Assembly (NCBI GenBank): GCA_000987045.1
Contig: LAKY01000001.1
Span: 72,593 to 136,592, forward strand
Length of the DNA stretch: 64,000 bases
Reading direction: 5' to 3'
Source of the DNA: Clostridiales bacterium PH28_bin88
Lineage (GTDB): Bacteria > Bacillota > PH28-bin88
Under the pieces are notes generated by a model. That model saw only the letters and a program-made list of their open reading frames with translations, did not search any database and had not been told where the DNA came from. Positions 7,611-15,721 of the stretch are shown here, in pieces (the stretch's first letter is position 1; every line of letters starts with the position of its first letter). Position numbers and translations under genes: made by a program.

Positions 7611-8084
7611 TTACACCTGTTCCAGGAAATCAGCAAAGGCTAGCAGTTCTATGCGCACCTGATTGAAAAGCGGTCGCAATTGTCGAATGAGGCGTTCAAT
7701 TCGTTCCACATCAAATTTGAAAGCGTAAACATTGCGAACGACGTGTCTAAAACGCAGGTATTCGTCCAGCCCTTTCACCGTATTCGCGGAAAGCACCAGA
7801 GGACGAACTTGCGATAAAGCAATACCCATTTGCCGCAATAGATCGCGGTGCCACTCCGGTCCGCCCGGGATGCTCTGGTCCACATCCGCCGCAATGTGAC
7901 GGAAAACGCGTTCCAGCCCACCATAGAAGTCGTGCAGGTTCAGCGCGGCGGAATCAAGATAAAAGTCGTGTTCCGTGGAATTCCGGGCCAAACCCATGGC
8001 CTGTTCGGCCCGCGTTACGACTCTCTCTAAATCGGTAAGTTCCTGGCGAATACGACTAGCTACTACCAGATAGCGCTCAATCAT
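7611..8084 (-). CDS. HepT-like HEPN ribonuclease toxin
   Basis: A 157-residue all-helical HEPN protein of the HepT-like group. The conserved C-terminal motif is RFRHVVRNVYAF (about 112-123), with the arginine, histidine and RNxY residues of HEPN active sites. HepT proteins are RNases neutralised when MntA adds AMP to the tyrosine. The start codon overlaps the stop of the upstream nucleotidyltransferase gene as ATGA. Assignment to toxin-antitoxin type VII follows from the pair; neither activity is shown by sequence alone. Confidence 0.8.
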   Translation of the reverse strand: MIERYLVVASRIRQELTDLERVVTRAEQAMGLARNSTEHDFYLDSAALNLHDFYGGLERVFRHIAADVDQSIPGGPEWHRDLLRQMGIALSQVRPLVLSANTVKGLDEYLRFRHVVRNVYAFKFDVERIERLIRQLRPLFNQVRIELLAFADFLEQV

Positions 8085-8500
8085 ATCTCTTGCCCCTCAC
8101 GCTCGATTACTGCCCGCAGGGTGGCGCGACAGGTGTCCATATCCACCAGGTTGATCTCGATATCCTCGCCCAAGTCCATCACCGCGCCCATGGCCCGGAA
8201 AGTGTCTTCGGGGCGAATTCCCCAGGCAGCGATATCCACATCGGACCATTTATTAAAACATTCCGGACGGAGGAGGGAACCAAAGACGACCACCCGCTGG
8301 GCGCCAAAATCCTCCTTGAGCAATTTGGCCGCCCGCCGCGCCGTTTCCCAAGCCCTTTCCCGTCGTACTGCCAGTTCTTTTTCCTCTTGCTCCAGCCGCC
8401 GCTGGGCGGTAGCCCTATATACCGCCATCTCTTCTTCACTTATCCCAGGCAAAGAAGCCCTAGTGGCGTTTCGATGCAGTTCATTCTTCGGGATGCCCAC
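8081..8500 (-). CDS. MntA-like nucleotidyltransferase antitoxin
   Basis: A 139-residue protein with a helical N-terminal arm (about 1-65) and an MNT nucleotidyltransferase fold: VVVFGSLL (about 72-79), SDVDIAAWG (about 87-95) and third acidic strand IEINLVDMD. MntA enzymes AMPylate the cognate HepT toxin. The GTG start has GGGGGT 7 bases upstream. The N-terminal arm is longer than in minimal MNT proteins and is charged, possibly a docking helix. It forms a two-gene operon with the overlapping HepT gene. Confidence 0.8.
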   Translation of the reverse strand: MGIPKNELHRNATRASLPGISEEEMAVYRATAQRRLEQEEKELAVRRERAWETARRAAKLLKEDFGAQRVVVFGSLLRPECFNKWSDVDIAAWGIRPEDTFRAMGAVMDLGEDIEINLVDMDTCRATLRAVIEREGQEI

Positions 8501-8668
8501 TTCTATTACCCCCTTTGGGTAAGGCCTTTAACATAAGTATACCCGCGAAAATTTCCTCACTAGCACGCCGTTATGTAAAATTATACCATAAAGACTCCTC
8601 ATTATCAACCAGCAGCTTCACCTGCTGCTTCAGTTTTTAATCTGATCCCTTGTGCCTCCCTTAACAGC

Positions 8669-9040
8669 TTAATGAGTGTGGTCTCGGGTTTCCGCTTCTC
8701 TCTTACCAAACTGGCCCCTGTTAACCGGCTTCAGACCTTGATCGTGGAGTACACTTCTTATATATGGCGGTGAGAAGCCATATTTCTCGTATATTTCCTG
8801 GATAGGAACCTCCTCGATAAAGTGTAAACGATATATCAGGTCAAAGTCTTTTGCCCGTTTCATTTTAGCTCTTTCAGACAAACTCATTCTTTCTATACCA
8901 TGCTTTTTGAATACCTCTTTGACCGTCCACCACTCCATATCCATCTTATCGGCAATTTCCATCAGCGTTAAGTTTTCTTCCTGGTACATAAAGATGAGCT
9001 TGTCCACTACTTCGGGAGGAATTTGATCAACTTTGGTCAT
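8669..9040 (-). CDS. Helix-turn-helix protein at island border
   Basis: About 123 residues with two helix-turn-helix-like segments: NLTLMEIADKMDMEWWTVKEVFKKHG (given here by position, about 24-49 of the ATG form) and a second near IQEIYEKYGFSPPYIRSVL. It resembles DNA-binding domains of recombinases or homing-type regulators, but I cannot name a family. The frame is open further to a TTG at 9094 overlapping the stop of the truncated spoVK. The ATG at 9040 is chosen because both HTH units lie after it, though it lacks a clear Shine-Dalgarno site. Function unknown; it may be an island-encoded regulator. Confidence 0.55.
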   Translation of the reverse strand: MTKVDQIPPEVVDKLIFMYQEENLTLMEIADKMDMEWWTVKEVFKKHGIERMSLSERAKMKRAKDFDLIYRLHFIEEVPIQEIYEKYGFSPPYIRSVLHDQGLKPVNRGQFGKREAETRDHTH

Positions 9041-9090
9041 ATAGCTGGGCTGAGGTTTGGGCAGCTGGTCGCTATAATACACAACATAAT

Positions 9091-9774
9091 TCAATCCATA
9101 GCCTTTACCATGGCGTCAATTGCCTCTTTACCGAAGTCCTTCTCCCCGCCCCTGGCCAGGGAATATGCCTCATCGATAAATAAAACCCCGCCCAGCGCCT
9201 TTTTGATCTGGTCTCTTGTTTTTTGGGCGGTATGACCGATGTACTCCCCGACCAGATCCGCCCTTTCCACCTCTACCAGATGACCCTTAGCCAGAATTCC
9301 CATTTCTTTAAATAACTTTCCGAGGATCCGTGCGACAGTAGTTTTGCCCGTACCTGGGTTACCCTTGAATATCATGTGAAGAACCAAAGGTTCTGTAACC
9401 AGGTTTTCGCGGGCACGGCGGCGCTGGATCTCGACGAAGGCCCTTAGTTCCCCTACCAATTGTTTAACGCTGGTGAGACCCACCAAGGAGTCCAGTTCTT
9501 GTATAACTTCTTCTACCCGTTGGCGGGCCAAGGAGTCCTGATCGTTATTGCTCGCCGTCGCGGGTTTTTCCCTCTGACGCAGTAACGTAAAAGCCTTGGA
9601 AGGTGCCGTGTTGCTTTTTTCCGCTGTTTCTTCTGAGACGGCAGGAGTGGAGGGGGCGGGCGGTTTCTCGCTTGAAGACCTGACCCCCCCGAAATTGACC
9701 CGTATTGGCAAAACTTCCACCTCGCTTCGCCCCGCAGAGTTCTGGACTTGTTGGGAATCTCCTTTTGGATCCAT
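9091..9774 (-). pseudogene. spoVK: SpoVK-type AAA ATPase, 3'-truncated
   Basis: 227 residues of a CbxX/CfxQ-type AAA protein. It has a variable N-terminus (1-85), then the AAA core with Walker A GNPGTGKTT (about 152) and Walker B GVLFIDEAYSL (about 208). Family members continue another 90 or so residues through sensor 1, the arginine finger and the lid. Here translation stops right after KEAIDAMVKAMD, so those elements are gone and ATPase cycling should be impossible. The break coincides with the start of the accessory island. SpoVK is a sporulation protein often found near hfq in Clostridia, which fits the context. Confidence 0.7.
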
Positions 9775-9823
9775 TACATTATACGCGTTAACCCTTCGTA
9801 TGAAATCGGTTCATTAAAAAAAT

Positions 9824-9900
9824 CTTGGCTTGCGCCGAGCCTTTGGCGAGGCGGAAGCCTTAGTTGCACTTATGCCACAGAAAGTTATACTTTCTGTTGG
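9824..9900 (+). repeat. Dispersed structured repeat, copy 1
   Basis: 77 bases that match the complement of 21579-21657 with about three substitutions and two single-base indels. It contains two potential hairpins: one from GGCTTGCGCC with GGCGAGGC, and one from CAGAAAGT/ACTTTCTG. It lies in the 169-base gap between the truncated spoVK and the ABC permease gene. It may be a REP-like or MITE-like element. Confidence 0.75.
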
Positions 9901-9943
9901 TACAAGAAAAAACCCTGTAAGGAAGCCGAGGTTAATTCAATTT

Positions 9944-10714
9944 TCATAAATGCTGCCACGAGCACCAGCGTTTTTCTAATCCATCAAGCACGGCGTACAG
10001 GATTAAGCCAAGGAGGCTCATGCCTATGATCCCTGCAAACATCAATTCATAATCAGCACGGTAGGAAGCGTCGAAAATAAAGTTACCCAGCCCGTTGGAT
10101 CCCGCTACTGTTTCACTCAGAAACAGCACAGCAATAGCGGTTCCCAGGCTTACCCGGCACGCGGTCAGGATCTTGGGCAAACAGGCGGGAAAGATTACAT
10201 GCAGGTAAACCTGCCTCCTGTTAGCGCCCAAGGAAAGCACCGAGTAAATGGAATGAGAAGATACTCCCCTGGCAGCATCTCTTGTGGTAACCAAAATATG
10301 AAAGAAGACGATCAGGAAAATTAAAAAGATCCTGGTGGCGTCTCCAATGCCGGCGAGGATAAATAAGACCGGGAGGAAAGCGACTTTGGGCACCGGGTAC
10401 AAGAGGTAAATCGCGGGAGCTACTACCCTGTCCAGCCTCCTCTCTCTCCCCAGGTACAACCCTGAAGGAACGGCAATAACCAGCGAAGCTACTAGACTTA
10501 AAGCTACACGGTAGGCACTGATCAGCCAGTCCCGGCCTAGGTCGGGTACCAGTACCTCGAAAAACCGAACCATCGCTGGCATCGGGCCGGGTATGACCGG
10601 TTTAGCAACTAAAATCGAAAGTAACTGCCATCCAAGGACAACCAGCACAATTCCCAACAGGTACTCTTGATACCTCCTGGATGTCTCGTTAAACTGTTGT
10701 TTATTAACCACCAT
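9944..10714 (-). CDS. ABC transporter permease, SsuC/TauC type
   Basis: A 256-residue inner-membrane protein with about six hydrophobic segments and the BPD_transp_1 cytoplasmic loop GANRRQVYLHVIFPACLPKIL (EAA-like, about 165-185). It forms the channel of an importer of the sulfonate/nitrate/taurine class, with the ATPase and lipoprotein encoded immediately upstream. The ATG has GGAGGG 8 bases before it, inside the 3' end of the ATPase gene (11-base overlap). The substrate cannot be read from the sequence. Confidence 0.88.
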   Translation of the reverse strand: MVVNKQQFNETSRRYQEYLLGIVLVVLGWQLLSILVAKPVIPGPMPAMVRFFEVLVPDLGRDWLISAYRVALSLVASLVIAVPSGLYLGRERRLDRVVAPAIYLLYPVPKVAFLPVLFILAGIGDATRIFLIFLIVFFHILVTTRDAARGVSSHSIYSVLSLGANRRQVYLHVIFPACLPKILTACRVSLGTAIAVLFLSETVAGSNGLGNFIFDASYRADYELMFAGIIGMSLLGLILYAVLDGLEKRWCSWQHL

Positions 10715-11459
10715 TTCTGCTGCCCTCCAGGATACCTCTTATCAAAGTGCACTGGTGGTAGAACTGCGGCATACTCCGGTACGAGGGGTCACCTGCCATG
10801 GGATTTTCCATCAGAGCTAAAATACGTCCTGGACGGGGTGAAAACACCCCTACCTGCCTGCCCAGGAATACGGCCTCTTCAATGCTATGGGTAACCAGCA
10901 CCATGGTGAAACGCCGCTGTTGCCAGATATCCAGGATTGTTCGCTGGAGGTTTTCCCGTGTGAGAGCATCCAGCGCCGAAAACGGCTCATCCATCAACAT
11001 CAGGTCCGGGTGAAGGGCCAGCGCCCTTGCAATGGCCACCCGCTGTCGCATGCCACCGCTCAATTGCCCGGGAAAATGGTGGATAAAATCAGCCAACCCT
11101 AACTGTTCCAGAATGGGTAAGGCTATTTCCTTCTGTTTCTTTTTCTCCACATGGCGAATCTCCAGGCCCAGAACCGTATTCTGCCAGACATTTTTCCAGG
11201 GAAACAGGCCATAGTCTTGCAGTATCAACGCTGTTTCAGGACGAGGGCCACTCACAGGTACGCCACTTACAGAGACAGAACCTTTGATGGGTGACAGCAG
11301 TCCTGCCATCAGAAACAACAAAGAACTCTTTCCACAGCCGGAAGGGCCAATAATTGCGCAACTCTCGCCAGGACTGATGTGTAGGTCAATCCCATTGAGT
11401 GCCTCTACTTTACCTGAATCCTGTTGATAAGTTAAACTGACCCCAGTGACATCGATCAT
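10704..11459 (-). CDS. ABC transporter ATP-binding protein, SsuB/TauB type
   Basis: A 251-residue nucleotide-binding subunit that energises import. Walker A GPSGCGKSS (about 38), Q-loop ILQDYGLFPWKN, signature LSGGMRQR, Walker B LMLMDEPFSALD and switch histidine VTHSIEEA are all intact. The PFSALD and HSIEEA forms are typical of nitrate/sulfonate/taurine importers. The start at 11459 is chosen because GGGAG lies just upstream and the substrate-binding gene stops two bases before; an in-frame ATG 33 bases earlier has no ribosome site. Confidence 0.9.
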   Translation of the reverse strand: MIDVTGVSLTYQQDSGKVEALNGIDLHISPGESCAIIGPSGCGKSSLLFLMAGLLSPIKGSVSVSGVPVSGPRPETALILQDYGLFPWKNVWQNTVLGLEIRHVEKKKQKEIALPILEQLGLADFIHHFPGQLSGGMRQRVAIARALALHPDLMLMDEPFSALDALTRENLQRTILDIWQQRRFTMVLVTHSIEEAVFLGRQVGVFSPRPGRILALMENPMAGDPSYRSMPQFYHQCTLIRGILEGSRNGG

Positions 11460-11460
11460 C

Positions 11461-12429
11461 CTAACTCCCTGCCAGCAGGCTTTCGTCAACAAGTTCTTGA
11501 TAAGTAAAAGGTGCGCTCAACAACTCCTTAGCCACCATCCAGTCCATTACCCGTGACACGTCCGCTGTTTTCGGCAACTGAGGAGGCGAAAAACTGGGTG
11601 TCAGGTATGTATCTTTTAACGGCGCGGGTACCCGGGCTCTTTCTACAAAGAGTTCCCGGTACTTTTCAGGATGGGTATTAACCTCTTGCGCCGACTTGGC
11701 GTACACACCAATTAACTTCTTGATTGCCTGGGACTTTTGGTTGATAACGTCTGTTCTGAACAGTAACACTACTTGGGAGAGGTTTTGTTGGCTTTGGGTA
11801 TCGTCCAAGACCACCTGGGCGCCTTGTACCCGCGCCAGGGTGGCGAAAGGGTCGGGAAGCACCGCTGCCTTAACCGAACCGTTGAGCAATAGCTGTAATC
11901 GATCAGGAATGGCGGCTACAACCGTTTTCTGGATTGACTCTTTGGGAACTCCGGCCTGTAACATCAACTGATCAGCCACATATTCGATGATTGTATGCTG
12001 CGAAACGGCTACCGGAACACCAGCCAACTGTTCTGCAGTGGTGATGCCGGAATTGGGAGCGGACAGCAAAGCGAAACGTCCCTCTTGAGGGGTGACTCCC
12101 ATGGTCAATGAAACGATTCTCACGTCCGTACCCGATTTCTTCAGTAAAGCTGCGGCAATGATGTCGGCGACTTCCCCGTCGATTTGCCCGCTCATTAAGG
12201 CAATATCCCGGTCCCGCGCACTGTTAAAAGGCACCAATTCCACGTCTACGCCTGCCTGGGAAAACATCTGCTGGCTTTCCGCCACGAAAAATGGGAAGTT
12301 GTCTTCAATAGGTAAAACCCCGATTTTCAAGGACTGTGGCGCAGCCAGTTGTTGTGACTGGCAACCTACTAAAAAAGCCGCTAGTACCAGAGCGACCAAC
12401 AAGCAAATATTCCGCGATTTCTGTGCCAA
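11461..12429 (-). CDS. Substrate-binding lipoprotein of SsuA/NMT1-like importer
   Basis: A 322-residue periplasmic-side binding protein anchored by lipid. The lipoprotein signal is clear (ICLLVALVLAAFLVGC, with LVGC as lipobox). The mature part begins QSQQLAAPQSLKIGVLPI and has the two-lobed NMT1/TauA-like layout. The start is a TTG at 12429 with GAGGAGG 7 bases before it; the frame runs on upstream across hfq, but those codons are noise. The three genes follow in the order binding protein, ATPase, permease. The ligand is unknown; sulfonate-, nitrate- or hydroxymethylpyrimidine-like molecules are possible. Confidence 0.85.
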   Translation of the reverse strand: MAQKSRNICLLVALVLAAFLVGCQSQQLAAPQSLKIGVLPIEDNFPFFVAESQQMFSQAGVDVELVPFNSARDRDIALMSGQIDGEVADIIAAALLKKSGTDVRIVSLTMGVTPQEGRFALLSAPNSGITTAEQLAGVPVAVSQHTIIEYVADQLMLQAGVPKESIQKTVVAAIPDRLQLLLNGSVKAAVLPDPFATLARVQGAQVVLDDTQSQQNLSQVVLLFRTDVINQKSQAIKKLIGVYAKSAQEVNTHPEKYRELFVERARVPAPLKDTYLTPSFSPPQLPKTADVSRVMDWMVAKELLSAPFTYQELVDESLLAGS

Positions 12430-12530
12430 AGGGAAAACCTCCTCTGCCGGAATGGATGCCGAAAGACTACCCTGTTTTATGTTCGACGTTAAGCAACAAT
12501 TTCCTGCCATCTCTGGCCTTTTGATATCTA

Positions 12531-12567
12531 CGAAAAGACTCTCTAGAATGTCTAGAGAGTCTTTTCG
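12531..12567 (-). terminator. Terminator after hfq
   Basis: A perfect 17-bp stem (CGAAAAGACTCTCTAGA and its complement) around a 3-base loop, starting one base after the hfq stop codon. The AAAAG/CTTTT base of the stem supplies the U-rich tail. It separates hfq from the transporter operon. Confidence 0.85.
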
Positions 12568-12568
12568 T

Positions 12569-12811
12569 TTATTTCTCTGTCTTCGGTTCCATTGCCAGGT
12601 TGACCGGCTTGATCGGCATAATGGTGGAAATAGCGTGTTTGTACACCATTTGCTGCCTTCCTTCCACGTCAAGGACGACGGTAAAATTGTCAAATCCCCT
12701 TACCAGGCCCTTCAACTGAAATCCGTTAACCAGGTAGATGGTAACAGGAATATTGTCCTTGCGGACCTGGTTCAAGAATGCGTCTTGAAGATTTATTTGG
12801 CGATTGGTCAT
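12569..12811 (-). CDS. hfq: RNA chaperone Hfq
   Basis: An 80-residue Sm-like protein that forms a hexameric ring and helps small RNAs meet their targets. Sm1 is [19 protein letters not shown] onward and Sm2 contains the YKHAIST motif. The short C-terminal tail (AMEPKTEK) is usual for Gram-positive Hfq. Two adjacent ATGs exist (12814 and 12811); the second has the better spacing (7 bases) from GGAGG. It follows miaA closely, the standard miaA-hfq arrangement. Confidence 0.96.
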   Translation of the reverse strand: MTNRQINLQDAFLNQVRKDNIPVTIYLVNGFQLKGLVRGFDNFTVVLDVEGRQQMVYKHAISTIMPIKPVNLAMEPKTEK

Positions 12812-12863
12812 CATGTTCCCTCCGAACCGTTATTTTTTCTTCCGGTTTATTACATTGGTTATT

Positions 12864-13829
12864 CTACGCTTCCTGACATTGTCCTGCAACATCGGAAGCA
12901 ATTTCTGACGCAATTTTGAGCAGGCTTCGATACTTTCCGACATCATACCATTTGATCCGAGGATCTCTGAGAAACCAGGTATACTGGCGCTTCGCAAAGT
13001 GGCGGGTATCCCTCTTGAGCCTTTTGATGGCGTCCTCCAGATCACACTGCCCTTGTAGATACTCCGTGATGTGCCGGTATCCCAGAGCCTGCATGGACTT
13101 CAGGTCCGGTGAGTAGCCCTTCTTTAACAGACCCCGTACTTCTTCCACCAGCCCGTCCGAGATCATCTTTTCCACTCGCAGGTCAATGCGCCTGTATAAT
13201 TCATCTCTCGGTAGCGTCAGCCCAACCATCCTTGTTGCAGTCCCATCTGCCGCATTTTCGCGCTGCACCACCCACGTGGTGGAAATTGGTTCCCCGGTTA
13301 GATAATACACTTCCAGGGCCCTGATCACCCGCCGCACGTTGCTGGGATGGATCCTTCGCGCGGCTACCGGATCAACCGCCTCCAGCTTCCGGTAAAGGTA
13401 GCCCCGGCCTTTTTCAACTTCTTCAGCCTCAAGTTTCTTACGGAGAATGGGATCAGAAGATACCTCCTTGAACCGGTAAGGGTCCACCACTGCCTGGATG
13501 TACAACCCGGTCCCCCCAACCAGCATGGGAACCTTTCCTCTGGTATATATTTCCTTAATCAAGGGCCTGGCCATGGCTTGGAAATCGGCTACGCTGAAAG
13601 GCTCATCAGGTTCTAGTATATCCAATAAATGGTGTGGAATAGACCTGCCGTTAAAAGCCACCATTTCTTCCGGAAGAATTTTTGCGGCGCCGATATCCAT
13701 TCCCCGGTACACCTGCATGGAATCTCCCGAAATAATCTCACCGTCGATCTGGCCGGCTATCTCTACGGCTATCCTGGACTTACCAACGGCGGTAGGACCC
13801 ACTACCACCACCAACGGCCGTTGCCCCAA
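12864..13829 (-). CDS. miaA: tRNA dimethylallyltransferase MiaA
   Basis: A 321-residue enzyme that transfers the dimethylallyl group to N6 of A37 in tRNAs reading UNN codons. P-loop GPTAVGKS (about 11-18), the SGDSMQVYRGMDIGAAK substrate motif, VGGTGLYIQAV, and the C-terminal QALGYRHITEYLQG are present. The TTG start has GGGAGGTG 6 bases upstream. It lies 16 bases after mutL, in the mutS-mutL-miaA-hfq order common in Clostridia; miaB, acting on the same nucleotide, lies upstream of mutS. Confidence 0.96.
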   Translation of the reverse strand: MGQRPLVVVVGPTAVGKSRIAVEIAGQIDGEIISGDSMQVYRGMDIGAAKILPEEMVAFNGRSIPHHLLDILEPDEPFSVADFQAMARPLIKEIYTRGKVPMLVGGTGLYIQAVVDPYRFKEVSSDPILRKKLEAEEVEKGRGYLYRKLEAVDPVAARRIHPSNVRRVIRALEVYYLTGEPISTTWVVQRENAADGTATRMVGLTLPRDELYRRIDLRVEKMISDGLVEEVRGLLKKGYSPDLKSMQALGYRHITEYLQGQCDLEDAIKRLKRDTRHFAKRQYTWFLRDPRIKWYDVGKYRSLLKIASEIASDVAGQCQEA

Positions 13830-13845
13830 ACTTTACACCTCCCAT

Positions 13846-15675
13846 TTATGCCGGAGCACTGCGTTTAAAACGCCGGGCAAGTTCAGCCGAAGTGATGAGC
13901 ACAACCGTGGGGCGACCGTGAGGACAGGTGTAGGGTTCTTTCGCTAGGCTCAATTTCCATAAGAGATGGCTCATTTCTCCAGGCGTCAACCTCTGATGAG
14001 CTTTAATCGCCCGTCGACAAGCCATCATTTTAACGGCTGCTTCGCGAAAGCCGGCATCGTCCAAACCCGGCATTTCTCTTAACAGGTCCAGCATGTCTTT
14101 TAGCAACTGGTCTTCCTGGGTTTGCTCAAGGCCCGCGGGAATCGCCCTGACCAGGAAAGTATGTCCACCAAAGTGCTCCAAAATAAAACCCAGTTCTGTC
14201 AAAAAAATAATGTGCTTCATGAGTTGTACTGATTCTTCATGGGTCAATTCTACCGCGCTGGGTACCACTAATCCTTGGGAGGGTAAGCTGGAATCTTCCG
14301 CCTGTTGTCGGATTTGTTCATACAAAATTCGTTCATGGGCGGCATGCTGGTCAATTATGTAGAGGCCCTCCTGTCCTTGAGCCAGGATATAGGCGGCTTC
14401 CAGTTGGCCAAGGGGGATCAACCCTGACAATTCGGGGTGCCGGGGTTTCACGGGGTGTTCTGTGGTGTCGTTGACGGGTAAATCCGCCTGTGGTGGTATT
14501 TCAACGGGCAAACGAGAGGTGGTCCAATCCTGCCCTCCCGTGTATTCTTCATCTCCAACCGGCGGCTCCGCCACCCGGTCAAAGGGTGGAAGCCCAGGGA
14601 CTGAGATTTGCCGGTAACTCTGGTAAGTAGGTTTTTCGATCTTGGGTCCCTCACCGGGAGGCTTCTCAATCCCCGGTACCAGGCTATGAGCGCGTAACAC
14701 CCCGGAAATTGCCTCCCGCGCCATGATGATGACTTCCTCTTCCCGGTAAAAGCGTATTTCCAGTTTGGCCGGGTGCACATTAGCATCTAGTTTTTCAGCA
14801 TCCAGCCAGAGGTGCAAAACTGCCAAGGGATACCGGCCCGCTCCCAGCAAGGTGTAATAGGCCGTATCCATCGCTTGACTGAGGATACGGCTTCTGACGA
14901 AGCGACCGTTCACTACAAATGTCTGATGGTGCCGGCTGCCTTTGCTGATAGCTGGAGGGCTCACCAACCCGTTCGCCTCTCCCCACGTGCCGCGGAAGTT
15001 TACCGGTAGCATTGCCCTGGCGGTATCTACCCCGTAGATGCTTGCGAAGGTTTCGCGCAGGTCACCGCTGCCAGGAGTCATGAGCGCAATTTTACGATCG
15101 TCGGTAAGTTTAAAGGAAATGCGAGGATTCGCCAATGCCAAACGCTGCAGTATATCTCCCACGGCTCCCGCTTCTCCTAGGGGTGTCTTGAGGAACTTCC
15201 GCCTGGCCGGGGTGTTAAAAAAAAGTTCGCTGACCGTTACCGTCGTTCCCACCGGGCAGCCTGTTGAGCTGATTACGGGTTCCCTGCCTGGTTCGAGAGT
15301 AATTCGCGTACCCTCACTTTCTTCAGCGGTACGTGTGGTCATCGCAACCCGCGCTACTGACGCGATGCTGGGGAGTGCCTCTCCCCGGAAACCCAGCGTC
15401 GCAATCCTTAGAAGATCATCGGCAGAGCGTATCTTGCTGGTTGCATGCCGTTGAAACGCCAGCAGCACCTCCTGCCGTGGAATACCGGTACCGTTATCGC
15501 TTACCTGGATCTCCTGCGTTCCCCCAGACCAAATCCGGACGTCAACCCTGCTGCTACCGGCATCGATGGCGTTCTCCACCAACTCCTTTACCACGGAAGC
15601 AGGCCTTTCCACCACCTCGCCCGCAGCGATCTGGTTAGCGGTAAATGTATCCAGCACTAAGATGGGATGGCGCAT
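13846..15675 (-). CDS. mutL: DNA mismatch repair protein MutL
   Basis: A 609-residue GHKL ATPase that couples MutS recognition to strand removal. Motifs: ELVENAIDAGSS (about 31-42), DNGTGI, GFRGEALPSI and GTTVTVSELFFNTPAR. The C-terminal domain has the metal-binding endonuclease signature DQHAAHERILYEQ, ACRRAIKAHQ and CPHGRPTV, so it should nick DNA itself, as expected in a species without MutH. The ATG at 15675 has AAGGTGG 8 bases upstream; an extra 13 codons upstream lack one. Confidence 0.96.
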   Translation of the reverse strand: MRHPILVLDTFTANQIAAGEVVERPASVVKELVENAIDAGSSRVDVRIWSGGTQEIQVSDNGTGIPRQEVLLAFQRHATSKIRSADDLLRIATLGFRGEALPSIASVARVAMTTRTAEESEGTRITLEPGREPVISSTGCPVGTTVTVSELFFNTPARRKFLKTPLGEAGAVGDILQRLALANPRISFKLTDDRKIALMTPGSGDLRETFASIYGVDTARAMLPVNFRGTWGEANGLVSPPAISKGSRHHQTFVVNGRFVRSRILSQAMDTAYYTLLGAGRYPLAVLHLWLDAEKLDANVHPAKLEIRFYREEEVIIMAREAISGVLRAHSLVPGIEKPPGEGPKIEKPTYQSYRQISVPGLPPFDRVAEPPVGDEEYTGGQDWTTSRLPVEIPPQADLPVNDTTEHPVKPRHPELSGLIPLGQLEAAYILAQGQEGLYIIDQHAAHERILYEQIRQQAEDSSLPSQGLVVPSAVELTHEESVQLMKHIIFLTELGFILEHFGGHTFLVRAIPAGLEQTQEDQLLKDMLDLLREMPGLDDAGFREAAVKMMACRRAIKAHQRLTPGEMSHLLWKLSLAKEPYTCPHGRPTVVLITSAELARRFKRSAPA

Positions 15676-15721
15676 GTAGGTCACCACCTTTTCTGGAAGC
15701 ATACTGATCTTCACAAGCGCT

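Noticed and set aside
8621..8645. CAGCAG/CTGCTG hairpin with T-run on the plus strand
   Set aside because: It would terminate a plus-strand transcript, but no plus-strand gene is present; the 6-bp stem is weak.
12430..12693. N-terminal extension of the substrate-binding protein
   Set aside because: The extension crosses the hfq terminator and overlaps hfq; the lipoprotein signal and ribosome site fix the start at 12429.
12092..12919. 275-codon plus-strand frame across hfq and the binding protein
   Set aside because: It runs antisense through two clear genes and a terminator hairpin.
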